Below are positions 1 to 5,520 of a DNA stretch of 6,185 nucleotides, one piece after another (positions within the stretch are counted from its first letter, which is position 1; every line of letters starts with the position of its first letter). Under the pieces are notes generated by a model. That model did not search any database and was not told the DNA's origin. It worked only from the letters and a program-made list of their open reading frames with translations. This DNA is from Bacillus sp. (in: firmicutes). GTDB lineage: Bacteria > Bacillota > Bacilli > Bacillales > Cytobacillaceae. The stretch lies in assembly GCA_003457145.1 (NCBI GenBank), contig DMSR01000227.1, positions 2,268-8,452 on the forward strand, in the 5' to 3' direction. The position numbers and the translations under genes were made by a program.

Positions 1-1
1 A

Positions 2-370
2 TATAAAAAACTGACGATCATGAGGCAGATCCACTATCATGTCGGAAATCTAGTCTCGATTCCTTCATTCGAGATTCATGAGGAAAAAGAGAGCGTAATC
101 GGAAGAATGGTTAAATCGATAAAAATGACACTGCACCATCCGCATTTTGAAATGGATGACCACCATGATATCGTAATGAATGAGCTGCTTGAGCTGCTGA
201 AGAATGAAGTCGACCAGAGGGAACCATTATCTCACTGCTTCTCTCCAGAAACGATTATTTACTATGAGCTGCTCTCGATTCATGACCTGCTGGAAGAACT
301 GAATCACATCCATCGACTTGAAGTCAGGCATCAAAGGTTTTTGGATAAATCCTTGCCTGTAAAGGTGTGA
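2..370 (+). CDS. Histidine-rich protein of unknown function, probably 5'-truncated by the window edge
   Basis: I do not recognise this family. The frame is open from the left edge to TGA at 368-370. The first ATG is at 20, but nothing resembling a Shine-Dalgarno site precedes it, so the real start probably lies upstream and only the C-terminal part is seen. From that Met there are 116 residues, soluble-looking, with no membrane segment and a single Cys. They contain about 13 His, clustered as IHYH, LHHPHF, DDHHD and NHIHR, with Leu/Glu-rich helical stretches between (for example LLELLKNEV and LLEELNHIHRLE). The His and acidic residues on helices could suggest metal binding of a hemerythrin-like kind, but I cannot match the canonical spacing, so this is only a possibility. 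The gene is followed 10 bases later by a clear terminator, so it ends its transcript. That it is coding is likely; its function is unknown. Confidence 0.7.
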   Translation, partial: YKKLTIMRQIHYHVGNLVSIPSFEIHEEKESVIGRMVKSIKMTLHHPHFEMDDHHDIVMNELLELLKNEVDQREPLSHCFSPETIIYYELLSIHDLLEELNHIHRLEVRHQRFLDKSLPVKV

Positions 371-380
371 CATTATAAAC

Positions 381-412
381 AAGCCACTCTGCAAGATGGA
401 GAGTGGCTTTTT
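381..412 (+). terminator. Intrinsic terminator after the His-rich gene
   Basis: A perfect 10-bp stem (381-390 with 400-409) encloses a 9-base loop, and the 3' arm runs into five T's (408-412). It starts 10 bases after the stop codon at 370. The 5' flank is not A-rich, so termination is expected mainly on the plus strand. Confidence 0.85.
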
Positions 413-527
413 ACTTGTTTGGAAAAAAATCTTAGTCTGCATTTTTGGCGTACTTAATGCTGCTAGTCTTATTTTCGCACCCATATATAAGCGAAATAAA
501 TATGGACAGCTTGGGTATACAGAATAA
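396..527 (+). CDS. Possible small single-helix membrane peptide (uncertain start)
   Basis: The frame from ATG 396 to TAA 525-527 encodes 43 residues. From about residue 10 it reads like a real peptide: a KK pair, then a hydrophobic segment (ILVCIFGVLNAASLIFAPIY, residues 12-31), then a polar tail with KRNKYGQLGYTE. That order (positive, one membrane helix, short cytoplasmic or external tail) is typical of small bacterial membrane proteins. Against it, the only in-frame ATG lies inside the terminator hairpin, no ribosome binding site precedes it, and no in-frame ATG, GTG or TTG occurs just before the KK. It could be a decayed gene, a gene with an unusual start, or chance. No function can be assigned. 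Confidence 0.25.
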   Translation: MESGFLLVWKKILVCIFGVLNAASLIFAPIYKRNKYGQLGYTE

Positions 528-540
528 AAAGAGTGAATGA

Positions 541-549
541 TGTTATAAA
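541..549 (+). promoter_or_regulatory. Possible extended -10 promoter for the AspT-like carrier
   Basis: TG-T-TATAAA at 541-549 fits an extended -10 element. No good -35 hexamer lies at the usual distance. It would give a leader of roughly 115 bases before the ATG at 671. It is the best candidate in the spacer, but weak. Confidence 0.25.
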
Positions 550-657
550 TTCGTCATGTTCTTCAGTAACAATAAGACCAGCCGCGTGATATTCTAATTT
601 TAAGATATTGCTCAGATTTTCACAATCTTACTTATCAATCGTATTAAAGCTTTTTAC

Positions 658-673
658 GGAGGAATCATTGATG
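658..673 (+). promoter_or_regulatory. Ribosome binding site that fixes the carrier start at ATG 671
   Basis: GGAGG at 658-662 sits 8 bases before ATG 671. The frame is open back to a TTG at 608, but that codon has no such site, and the 21 extra residues it would add are not needed by the family. TTG 668 is only 5 bases from the site and is less likely. Confidence 0.8.
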
Positions 674-2269
674 GATTGGTTAATTAGTCTGCTTGAAGAA
701 CCGTTATTATTATTGCTTATCATATTATTTACTGGGTCATTGTTGGGGGAAATCAAAATTCGCGGACTTAGCTTAGGTACCTCTGGCGTCCTGCTGGCAG
801 CGATGGTGTTTGGCCATTTTGGCTATCAGGTTTCCCCGGTCATCCAGCAGCTTGGACTGGGTTTGTTCATTGTGGCAGTAGGCCTGCAGGCAGGACCTCG
901 CTTTTTCAGGATGATGAAATCCAGAGGTCTGGTCTTTGGCATCATTGGGCTTTTGGTTGTACTTGTAGCTTCTGTCACGACAATAATTGTTTCCAAACTG
1001 TTTCAATTGTCACCTGCCTTGAGCATCGGGATTATGACGGGGGCGCTTACTAGTACACCAGGTCTTGCCGCTGCGCTTCAGGCTACTGGTGACCCGCTTG
1101 CATCGGTCGGCTACGGGATTGCGTATCCGTTTGGCGTACTGGCGGTCGTGCTGTTTGTGCAAATACTGCCGCGAGTGATGAAGATTGATTTAGCGGAGGA
1201 TTTGAAGCGGAAAGCTGGCCCTATCAGGAATGCGGAGTCTCCGGAAGTGATGGCCATCGAAGTAACCGATCCTTCGGTTAATAAGAGAACGTTAATGGAA
1301 CTTAAATTCAATAAATATCATTCAGTGGTCATCAGCAGGGTCATTCGGGGCGATCGAAATATCATTGCCCTTAATGATACGGTTATTCTTGTCGGTGACA
1401 TACTCATCGCAGTCGGTTTGCCAGCTGATTTACAGCATCTCTGCGAGGATATTGGCAAGCAGGTGGAGAGAAACTTTGAAAACCATGATAATGTCAAGCT
1501 TCGCAGGATAACAGTAGATTCCATAGAGTTAATCGGAAAGACAATAAAGGATATTGGGTTTAGAAGAAACTATGGGGTAACTGTCACAAGAATTGAGCGA
1601 GGCGGGTTTGAATTCAATCAGAACCCTAAATGGCGTTTGGAGCGGGGGGATATCCTGACACTTGTCAGCAGTGAAGACCGCCTTGATGATGTGGAAAAGT
1701 TATTCAGCAAAAAGAAGCTTGCGGTTACCAATGTCCATATTCTCTCATTGAGCCTGATTTTGGTGATCGGCGTACTTGCCGGAATGCTGCCGATCCATTT
1801 GCCGGGACTTGGGACGATCACACTCGGAGTTGCCGGCGGCCCATTATTCATTGCCCTGATCATCGGTCACTTTGGAAAAATTGGGCCAATCCATGCACGC
1901 TATTACCAGCCATCCAACCAGATCATCCGTGATATCGGCCTCGTGCTATTTCTGGCAGGGGCAGGTACGACTGCAGGAAAAGGAATCATCGAGGTAATCC
2001 AGCAGGAAGGATTTAACCTGGTGATCGGCGGTTCGATCATAACAATGGTTCCGATCATCGCCGGTTTTTTCATCGCGAGAAAATTGTTTGGCTTAAGCGT
2101 GATTCATGCTCTGGGATCACTGTGCGGCGGTATGACAAGCACTCCAGGCCTAGGTGCAACGAATCAGCTGATGGATACAGAAGATGCGTCCATTGCTTAT
2201 GCCGCGGCATATCCATTTGCACTGATTTTTGTAGCAATCTCCTCACAGGTGCTGATTTTCTTTTTATAA
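671..2269 (+). CDS. AspT/YidE/YbjL-type transporter with two RCK_C (TrkA-C) domains
   Basis: Integral membrane carrier of the aspartate:alanine exchanger family, 532 residues, close to the usual 530-560. A first hydrophobic half (about residues 8-170, some five helices) and a second (about 352-532) are related: GALTSTPGLAAA (124-135) is echoed by GGMTSTPGLGA (486-496), and GYGIAYPFG (147-155) by AYAAAYPFA (509-517). This shows the family's internal duplication. Between them lie two soluble RCK_C-like domains (about 192-262 and 275-347), each ending in a typical strand pattern (GDILIAVG, GDILTLVS), likely a cytoplasmic ligand-sensing or gating module. Known relatives include AspT of Tetragenococcus (aspartate/alanine exchange) and SucE of Corynebacterium (succinate export), but many members have no known substrate. 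The family call is firm; the substrate is not, though a small carboxylate is the natural guess. The gene stands alone, with no metabolic partner beside it. Confidence 0.92.
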   Translation: MDWLISLLEEPLLLLLIILFTGSLLGEIKIRGLSLGTSGVLLAAMVFGHFGYQVSPVIQQLGLGLFIVAVGLQAGPRFFRMMKSRGLVFGIIGLLVVLVASVTTIIVSKLFQLSPALSIGIMTGALTSTPGLAAALQATGDPLASVGYGIAYPFGVLAVVLFVQILPRVMKIDLAEDLKRKAGPIRNAESPEVMAIEVTDPSVNKRTLMELKFNKYHSVVISRVIRGDRNIIALNDTVILVGDILIAVGLPADLQHLCEDIGKQVERNFENHDNVKLRRITVDSIELIGKTIKDIGFRRNYGVTVTRIERGGFEFNQNPKWRLERGDILTLVSSEDRLDDVEKLFSKKKLAVTNVHILSLSLILVIGVLAGMLPIHLPGLGTITLGVAGGPLFIALIIGHFGKIGPIHARYYQPSNQIIRDIGLVLFLAGAGTTAGKGIIEVIQQEGFNLVIGGSIITMVPIIAGFFIARKLFGLSVIHALGSLCGGMTSTPGLGATNQLMDTEDASIAYAAAYPFALIFVAISSQVLIFFL

Positions 2270-2446
2270 AGCTTTCCTCGTGAACTTTTTTGCTTTCTCC
2301 GACCACATGATTTTTACGAATTTTGTTGCATTCTCAATTTAAAAGCATCCATGAAAAGAGCCAACTATACCTATTAAGAATGCGGAAGCAAAGGTGGTAT
2401 GAAAAGTAACAATGAATGCGGAAACAGCCTGTTGTAAGAGGCTGAA
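2270..2446 (+). other. Gene-free stretch with an imperfect direct repeat and a small hairpin
   Basis: I find no convincing gene here. The stretch holds ATGAAAAG at 2351-2358 and again at 2400-2407, each followed by GAATGCGGAARCA (2378-2390 and 2414-2426, one mismatch), so two related units of 40 and about 27 bases stand in the same order. A small stem (2425-2430 with 2439-2444, 8-base loop) sits 2 bases before the next terminator stem. It is either a long 3' untranslated region of the carrier or a separate short RNA. I see no good promoter for the latter. Confidence 0.4.
2351..2426 (+). repeat. Two-unit imperfect direct repeat
   Basis: Unit 1 is 2351-2390 and unit 2 is about 2400-2426. Both begin ATGAAAAG and end GAATGCGGAA followed by GCA or ACA; the middles differ in length and sequence. 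This could be a decayed tandem duplication. The shared ends match at 20 of 21 positions in the same order, which is more than expected by chance in so short a stretch. Confidence 0.45.
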
Positions 2447-2485
2447 AAGTCCCATTATGGCTCATGATGGGACTTGATTTTTTTT
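2447..2485 (+). terminator. Strong intrinsic terminator 178 bases after the carrier gene
   Basis: A 9-bp stem (2447-2455 with 2467-2475) can extend inward by four more pairs including one G-U, leaving a 3-base loop, and is followed by eight T's (2478-2485). It separates the carrier transcript from the methyltransferase gene. Confidence 0.85.
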
Positions 2486-2492
2486 CGAAAAG

Positions 2493-2577
2493 AACCGGGG
2501 GCTATGTAAATCACAAGAAGAGGGTTTGCTCGAAAAAGAGTAACAGACTAAATGAAATAGTAAAAAGCCCCTTGGTT
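2493..2577 (+). repeat. Long-range inverted repeat upstream of the methyltransferase gene
   Basis: Arm 2493-2503 (AACCGGGGGCT) pairs with arm 2566-2577 (AGCCCCTTGGTT) over about 11 positions with one G-U and one bulged T, enclosing 62 bases. Inside, CTC/GAG around 2529-2539, flanked by GTT/AAC, can form a smaller stem. It lies between the upstream terminator and the ribosome binding site at 2608-2614, so if transcribed it would fold in the leader of the gene at 2623. It matches no riboswitch class I know. A small decayed mobile element is another reading. Confidence 0.4.
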
Positions 2578-2622
2578 GATTTATACTTTAATAAAGTGAT
2601 GCTGTAAAAAGGAGTGAAGAAG

Positions 2623-3168
2623 ATGCTAAAACCTGATAATCAGACCATCAGTTGGTCAATTTTTGAATTTGGCCAGTGGAAGCTGTACCTTGCTGCGTCG
2701 GAGAAGGGGCTTTGTTATGTTGGTTCACCGGGCCAATCGTTCAATGAGCTTGAAGCCTCCATGCATAAGCGGTTCCCGGAAGCGAGAATAGTAGAGAGCA
2801 AGGAAGAATTGAAGCTTTATGCGGATGAATTGGGTGCATATTTTCGAGGGGAAAGACGTGGATTTTCGCATCCAATAGATATAAAAGGAACCACTTTTCA
2901 AGAAGAAATCTGGAATGTACTGAAGGAAATCCCTTATGGAGAAACTTATTCGTATTCAGATATCGCCCAAAGAATCAACAGGCCTGCTGCGGTACGTGCG
3001 GTTGGAACGGCAATCGGCGCTAATCCCGTACTAGTTACTTTACCTTGCCACCGTGTGATCGGCAAAAATGGGGCAATCACTGGATATAGAGGCGGAATCG
3101 AGATGAAGGAGTTCTTACTTAGGCTGGAAGGAAAGCATGCTCAAGTGGCGCTTAATGGAAAATGTTAG
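2623..3168 (+). CDS. ogt: Methylated-DNA--[protein]-cysteine S-methyltransferase (O6-methylguanine repair)
   Basis: Suicide DNA-repair protein that moves the methyl group from O6-methylguanine (or O4-methylthymine) in DNA onto its own active-site Cys, acting alone in the cytoplasm. The protein has 181 residues, normal for the Ogt/AdaB type. An N-terminal alpha/beta domain (about 1-88) precedes the DNA-binding catalytic domain. The latter shows FQEEIWNVLKEIPYGETYSY, then the recognition helix with RPAAVRAVG (the likely 'arginine finger' is Arg125), the Asn hinge in GANP, and the signature PCHRVIG with acceptor Cys142 (codon 3046-3048), followed by GYRGG. All key residues are intact. A GTG at 2614 is in frame, but it overlaps the AAAGGAG binding site (2608-2614), while ATG 2623 lies 8 bases beyond it, so I chose the ATG. 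No AraC-type Ada domain is attached and no alkylation-response gene is visible nearby. I cannot tell Ogt from AdaB naming with certainty. Confidence 0.96.
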   Translation: MLKPDNQTISWSIFEFGQWKLYLAASEKGLCYVGSPGQSFNELEASMHKRFPEARIVESKEELKLYADELGAYFRGERRGFSHPIDIKGTTFQEEIWNVLKEIPYGETYSYSDIAQRINRPAAVRAVGTAIGANPVLVTLPCHRVIGKNGAITGYRGGIEMKEFLLRLEGKHAQVALNGKC

Positions 3169-3211
3169 AATATTGCCATACTTATTACACACTTTTCCTT
3201 TATTATAGAAA

Positions 3212-3217
3212 TATAAT
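3212..3217 (+). promoter_or_regulatory. Possible -10 element for the flavodoxin gene
   Basis: A perfect TATAAT at 3212-3217 stands 67 bases before the ATG at 3285. No close match to TTGACA is found 16-18 bases upstream, so promoter activity is uncertain. I see no terminator between the methyltransferase stop (3168) and this gene, so read-through from the previous gene is possible as well. Confidence 0.35.
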
Positions 3218-3272
3218 CATCCCAAATGGACATTGGGCGGTACAGTTAATATAAGTTACCGGAGAGCATTAT

Positions 3273-3287
3273 GGGGGCGATCTAATG
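3273..3287 (+). promoter_or_regulatory. Ribosome binding site for the flavodoxin-domain gene
   Basis: GGGGGCGAT at 3273-3281 matches GGAGGTGAT at seven of nine positions and sits at the right distance from ATG 3285. It supports this start over the overlapping frame that begins at 3233. Confidence 0.6.
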
Positions 3288-3785
3288 AAAAGTCTGATTG
3301 TTTTTTGCTCAAAACATGGTACTACAGCAAAAGCAGCACATATGCTAAGGAAGCAAATCGATGGGGACGTCATTGTCGTCAATTTGCAGAAGACTCAGCT
3401 CCATTCGGATTTAGAAATCTTCGATTCAGTGATTATTGGCGGATCGATCCATGCAGGAAATATCCAGGGGAAAGTCAAGAAGTTCATGAAAGACCATCAG
3501 GAAGTGCTGCTTACGAAAAACATTGGACTTTTCCTTTGCTGCATGAAGGAAGGAAAGGAAGCCAGCGAGCAGTTTGAAAGCGTTTTCCCTAGAGAGTTAA
3601 GAGAAAGTGCAATCGCCCAGGGAATATTCGGAGGGGAACTCATCGTTTCCAAAATGAATTTCCTTGAAAAGGTCTTAATTAAAAAAGTAAGTGGTGTCAC
3701 CGAGGATACATCCAATTTACAAATGAACTCCATTAGCCAATTTGCAAAGACCTTCAATACTAACAACAGAAATTCATCTGTTTGA
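3285..3785 (+). CDS. Flavodoxin-domain protein, HemG (menaquinone-dependent protoporphyrinogen oxidase)-like
   Basis: Likely FMN-binding protein of the short flavodoxin type (Flavodoxin_5), 166 residues against about 180 for E. coli HemG. An initial strand (SLIVFCS) leads into the phosphate-binding loop SKHGTTAKA (residues 9-17). The second conserved block, VIIGGSIHAGNIQGKVKKF (49-67), corresponds to the IGASIRYGH region of HemG. LIVSKMNFLEKVLIKKVSG (119-137) resembles the segment of HemG family members before the C-terminus, and no membrane segment is present. HemG oxidises protoporphyrinogen IX with quinone, but Gram-positive homologues of this kind are often only annotated as flavodoxin-domain proteins. 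No haem gene lies nearby, so I would not assert the haem role. It ends its transcript: a strong terminator starts 9 bases after the stop. Confidence 0.8.
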   Translation: MKSLIVFCSKHGTTAKAAHMLRKQIDGDVIVVNLQKTQLHSDLEIFDSVIIGGSIHAGNIQGKVKKFMKDHQEVLLTKNIGLFLCCMKEGKEASEQFESVFPRELRESAIAQGIFGGELIVSKMNFLEKVLIKKVSGVTEDTSNLQMNSISQFAKTFNTNNRNSSV

Positions 3786-3794
3786 AAGTGATTG

Positions 3795-3852
3795 CGTCAG
3801 CGACCCAGGAGGACTATGGTCTTTTCGGGTATAACTGGCGTTTTTTGTTTTT
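3795..3852 (+). terminator. Long composite terminator after the flavodoxin gene
   Basis: Outer stem 3795-3800 with 3835-3840 (6 pairs, one G-U), a small internal loop, then 3803-3814 with 3819-3830 (11 of 12 pair, three of them G-U) closed by a TATG loop. It is followed by T6-G-T5 (3841-3852). It lies 9 bases after the stop codon. Confidence 0.8.
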
Positions 3853-4071
3853 CGATAGGGAACAGCTTTGGCTGATGGTCTAAGCCTTATAAAAAATTTC
3901 AGTAAAACCTCTAGAGGATATTACCATTAAGGATACCGAATATCTATGATTATGGAACCTTCGTACGGGGTACATCGTAAAAGTGTCATGTTGAGTGGCT
4001 GGATTTGATTTATTATTAACTGGACTGTAGAATTATTGATAACAAAATTTATTTTCGGAGTGTGAATCTTT
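3853..4071 (+). other. Upstream region of the CNNM-type gene
   Basis: No gene seen. It contains the palindrome CCTCTAGAGG (3908-3917) and the promoter candidates listed separately. Because the downstream gene may handle Mg2+, I looked for an M-box (ykoK) leader and for Mn2+ (yybP-ykoY) leader motifs and recognised neither. Confidence 0.4.
4005..4033 (+). promoter_or_regulatory. Sigma-A-like promoter of the CNNM-type gene
   Basis: TTGATT (4005-4010), a 17-base spacer, then TAGAAT (4028-4033): nine of twelve consensus positions. An overlapping alternative, TTGAGT (3991-3996), 17 bases, TATTAA (4014-4019), matches eight of twelve. Both would start transcription shortly before the gene at 4072. 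Confidence 0.5.
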
Positions 4072-5337
4072 TTGGCTGAAGTTCCCATAGGTCTTGTCAT
4101 TTTTTTAGGTGTTTTAATTCTTTTATCTGCTTTCTTTTCCTCGGCGGAAACAGCTTTCTCCAGCGTTAATAAAATCAGGCTGAGAAACTATGTAAGTGAA
4201 GGAAGGACTGGCAGTAAAAACGCTTTGTTTATTTCAGATAACTTTGATGATGCATTGTCTACCATTCTAGTAGGAAACAATATTGTTAATATTGCGGCAG
4301 CGAGTATTTCTGCCAAGGTTGCAACTGATATTTTTGGACCGAGCACTGGACTCATCATAAGTACTTTTGGAATGACAATCCTTATCCTGATTTTTGGTGA
4401 AATTTTACCTAAATCACTTGCCAAGGAAAATGCTGAAGCCTATTCTTTAAAAATTTCAGGAATCTTACTTTTACTTATAAAGCTGTTGACGCCGGTCAAT
4501 TTCCTTTTTAGCAAATTGAAGAATTTTGTCACGGATGCGATTTCAAAAGATGGAGAAGCTACACCATCTGTCACTGAAGAGGAAATCAAGGTAATGGTGG
4601 ATATCAGTGAAGAAGAGGGCGTCATCAACAAGGATGAGAGGGAGCTTGTACACCGTTCCCTGGAATTTAATGAAATTCATGTCGGTGAAGTTTTAACGCA
4701 TCGAATGGATATGATTACAATTGAAGTGAACCAGCCTCTGGAGGAAATCAAACAAATCTTCTTGGAAGAGCGATTTTCCCGGATACCGGTTTATGAAGAA
4801 AATATAGATAACATCGTAGGATTTTTATCAGAACGTGAATTCTTTGCCGAGCTGATCCAGCATAATGAGGTAAATGTCCGCGAACTTCTGCGACAGCCAA
4901 TGTTTGTTGTGAAATCGATGAGAGTTGCCACGCTATTGCCTGAATTACAGCGGACAAAGAGTCACATGGCCATTGTTGTGGATGAATTCGGAGGAACTTC
5001 CGGATTGATTACACTCGAGGATATTCTGGAAGAATTGGTCGGAGAAATTTGGGATGAGCATGATGAGAAAGTAACCATCATGACAAAGCTTGATGAAAGC
5101 ACATATGAATTTGAGGCTCAATACGACCTTGATGATTTTGCGGAATTATTTAATGTGCCAATGCCGGAAACGACCTACCATAATCTTGGCGGTTGGATTT
5201 TTGAAACGCTTGGAAGCATTCCCGAAAACGGTGATACATTCAACTATGAAAGCCTCAAAATCATCGTTAAGGAAGTAGAAAACCATCGGATCCGTAAAAT
5301 TAAGGTTGAGATACTGCCTGAAATCGAAATTGAATAA
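4072..5337 (+). CDS. CNNM/CorC-type 'hemolysin family' membrane protein with CBS pair, probable divalent-cation (Mg2+) transport
   Basis: Membrane protein of 421 residues with the standard three-part build. The DUF21/CNNM transmembrane domain (about 1-150) shows the SSAETAFSS signature (23-31), VGNNIVNIAAA (67-77) and GEILPKSLAKE (109-119). A CBS pair follows (about 205-265 and 270-328), with the linker VDEFGGTSGLITLEDILEE (303-321), and then the CorC_HlyC domain (about 342-417, YEFEAQYDLDDFAELF to IRKIKVEI). Family members such as MpfA of Staphylococcus and YhdP of Bacillus are linked to Mg2+ export; the older 'hemolysin' name is misleading. The CBS pair probably binds Mg-ATP or a similar ligand to gate transport. 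The start is TTG 4072: GGAG at 4057-4060 lies 11 bases upstream, a rather long gap, and no in-frame ATG offers a better fit before the first helix. A paralogue-level gene name cannot be given. Confidence 0.92.
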   Translation: MAEVPIGLVIFLGVLILLSAFFSSAETAFSSVNKIRLRNYVSEGRTGSKNALFISDNFDDALSTILVGNNIVNIAAASISAKVATDIFGPSTGLIISTFGMTILILIFGEILPKSLAKENAEAYSLKISGILLLLIKLLTPVNFLFSKLKNFVTDAISKDGEATPSVTEEEIKVMVDISEEEGVINKDERELVHRSLEFNEIHVGEVLTHRMDMITIEVNQPLEEIKQIFLEERFSRIPVYEENIDNIVGFLSEREFFAELIQHNEVNVRELLRQPMFVVKSMRVATLLPELQRTKSHMAIVVDEFGGTSGLITLEDILEELVGEIWDEHDEKVTIMTKLDESTYEFEAQYDLDDFAELFNVPMPETTYHNLGGWIFETLGSIPENGDTFNYESLKIIVKEVENHRIRKIKVEILPEIEIE

Positions 5338-5342
5338 TAGCT

Positions 5343-5386
5343 AAAAAGGTGGAGTCAGGCTGTATGCAGCCTGACTCCACCTTTTT
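5343..5386. terminator. Bidirectional terminator between convergent genes
   Basis: A perfect 20-bp stem (5343-5362 with 5367-5386) with a TATG loop. Five A's open the left arm and five T's close the right, so each strand gives a GC-rich hairpin with a U tail. It serves the CNNM-type gene (stop at 5337) on the plus strand and very likely the permease/peptide operon coming from the right on the minus strand. Confidence 0.92.
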
Positions 5387-5406
5387 CATGCCCATTTTAC
5401 AGGAAA

Positions 5407-5481
5407 AGATCATCTCTTTGTTGAGTGTTGTTAATATCCCCAAAAACAAATGGAATGTCACGAAGAAGGAGATCATCTCTT
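5407..5481. repeat. 12-base direct repeat between the convergent genes
   Basis: AGATCATCTCTT occurs at 5407-5418 and 5470-5481, 63 bases apart. The first copy extends to AAAGA-TCATC-TCTTT, a small inverted repeat; the second keeps a shorter version of it. No mobile element lies between them. Confidence 0.5.
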
Positions 5482-5520
5482 ATGAATTATTCTTTTTATT
5501 GTAAAGATATCGGATGCTGA
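5482..5520 (+). pseudogene. Possible 12-codon peptide or gene remnant (FYCKDIG motif)
   Basis: ATG 5482 to TGA 5518-5520 encodes MNYSFYCKDIGC. AAGGAG at 5466-5471 lies 10 bases upstream, so it has a usable if long-spaced ribosome binding site. The FYCKDIG string recalls, from memory, the N-terminus of small DUF1059 proteins, which go on for about 50 more residues; here the frame stops at once. It could be the broken start of such a gene or a chance match. It abuts the stop of the minus-strand peptide gene (5521). Confidence 0.2.

Noticed and set aside
227..484. Minus-strand 85-codon frame
   Set aside because: It runs antisense through the His-rich gene and its terminator, has no ribosome binding site, and reads as a shadow of the plus-strand frames.
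608..670. TTG start extending the AspT-like carrier by 21 residues
   Set aside because: No ribosome binding site precedes 608, whereas GGAGG at 658-662 is well spaced for ATG 671. The extra residues are not part of the family.
2399..2437. 12-codon leader-peptide-like frame before the terminator
   Set aside because: The SD-like AAAGGTGGT touches the ATG with no spacing, the peptide has no run of a regulatory amino acid, and the stop lies in a minor hairpin. Not enough for an attenuator.
2614..2622. GTG start for the methyltransferase
   Set aside because: The codon overlaps the AAAGGAG binding site itself; ATG 2623 is correctly spaced.
3233..3577. 114-codon plus-strand frame starting ATGGGCGG-less region before the flavodoxin gene
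   Set aside because: It overlaps the flavodoxin gene in another frame, has no recognisable domain and a composition unlike a real protein. The flavodoxin frame has conserved motifs and its own ribosome binding site.
3853..4071. Mg2+ or Mn2+ riboswitch before the CNNM-type gene
   Set aside because: I looked for M-box and yybP-ykoY core motifs and found none. The region does not end in an alternative terminator before the gene either.
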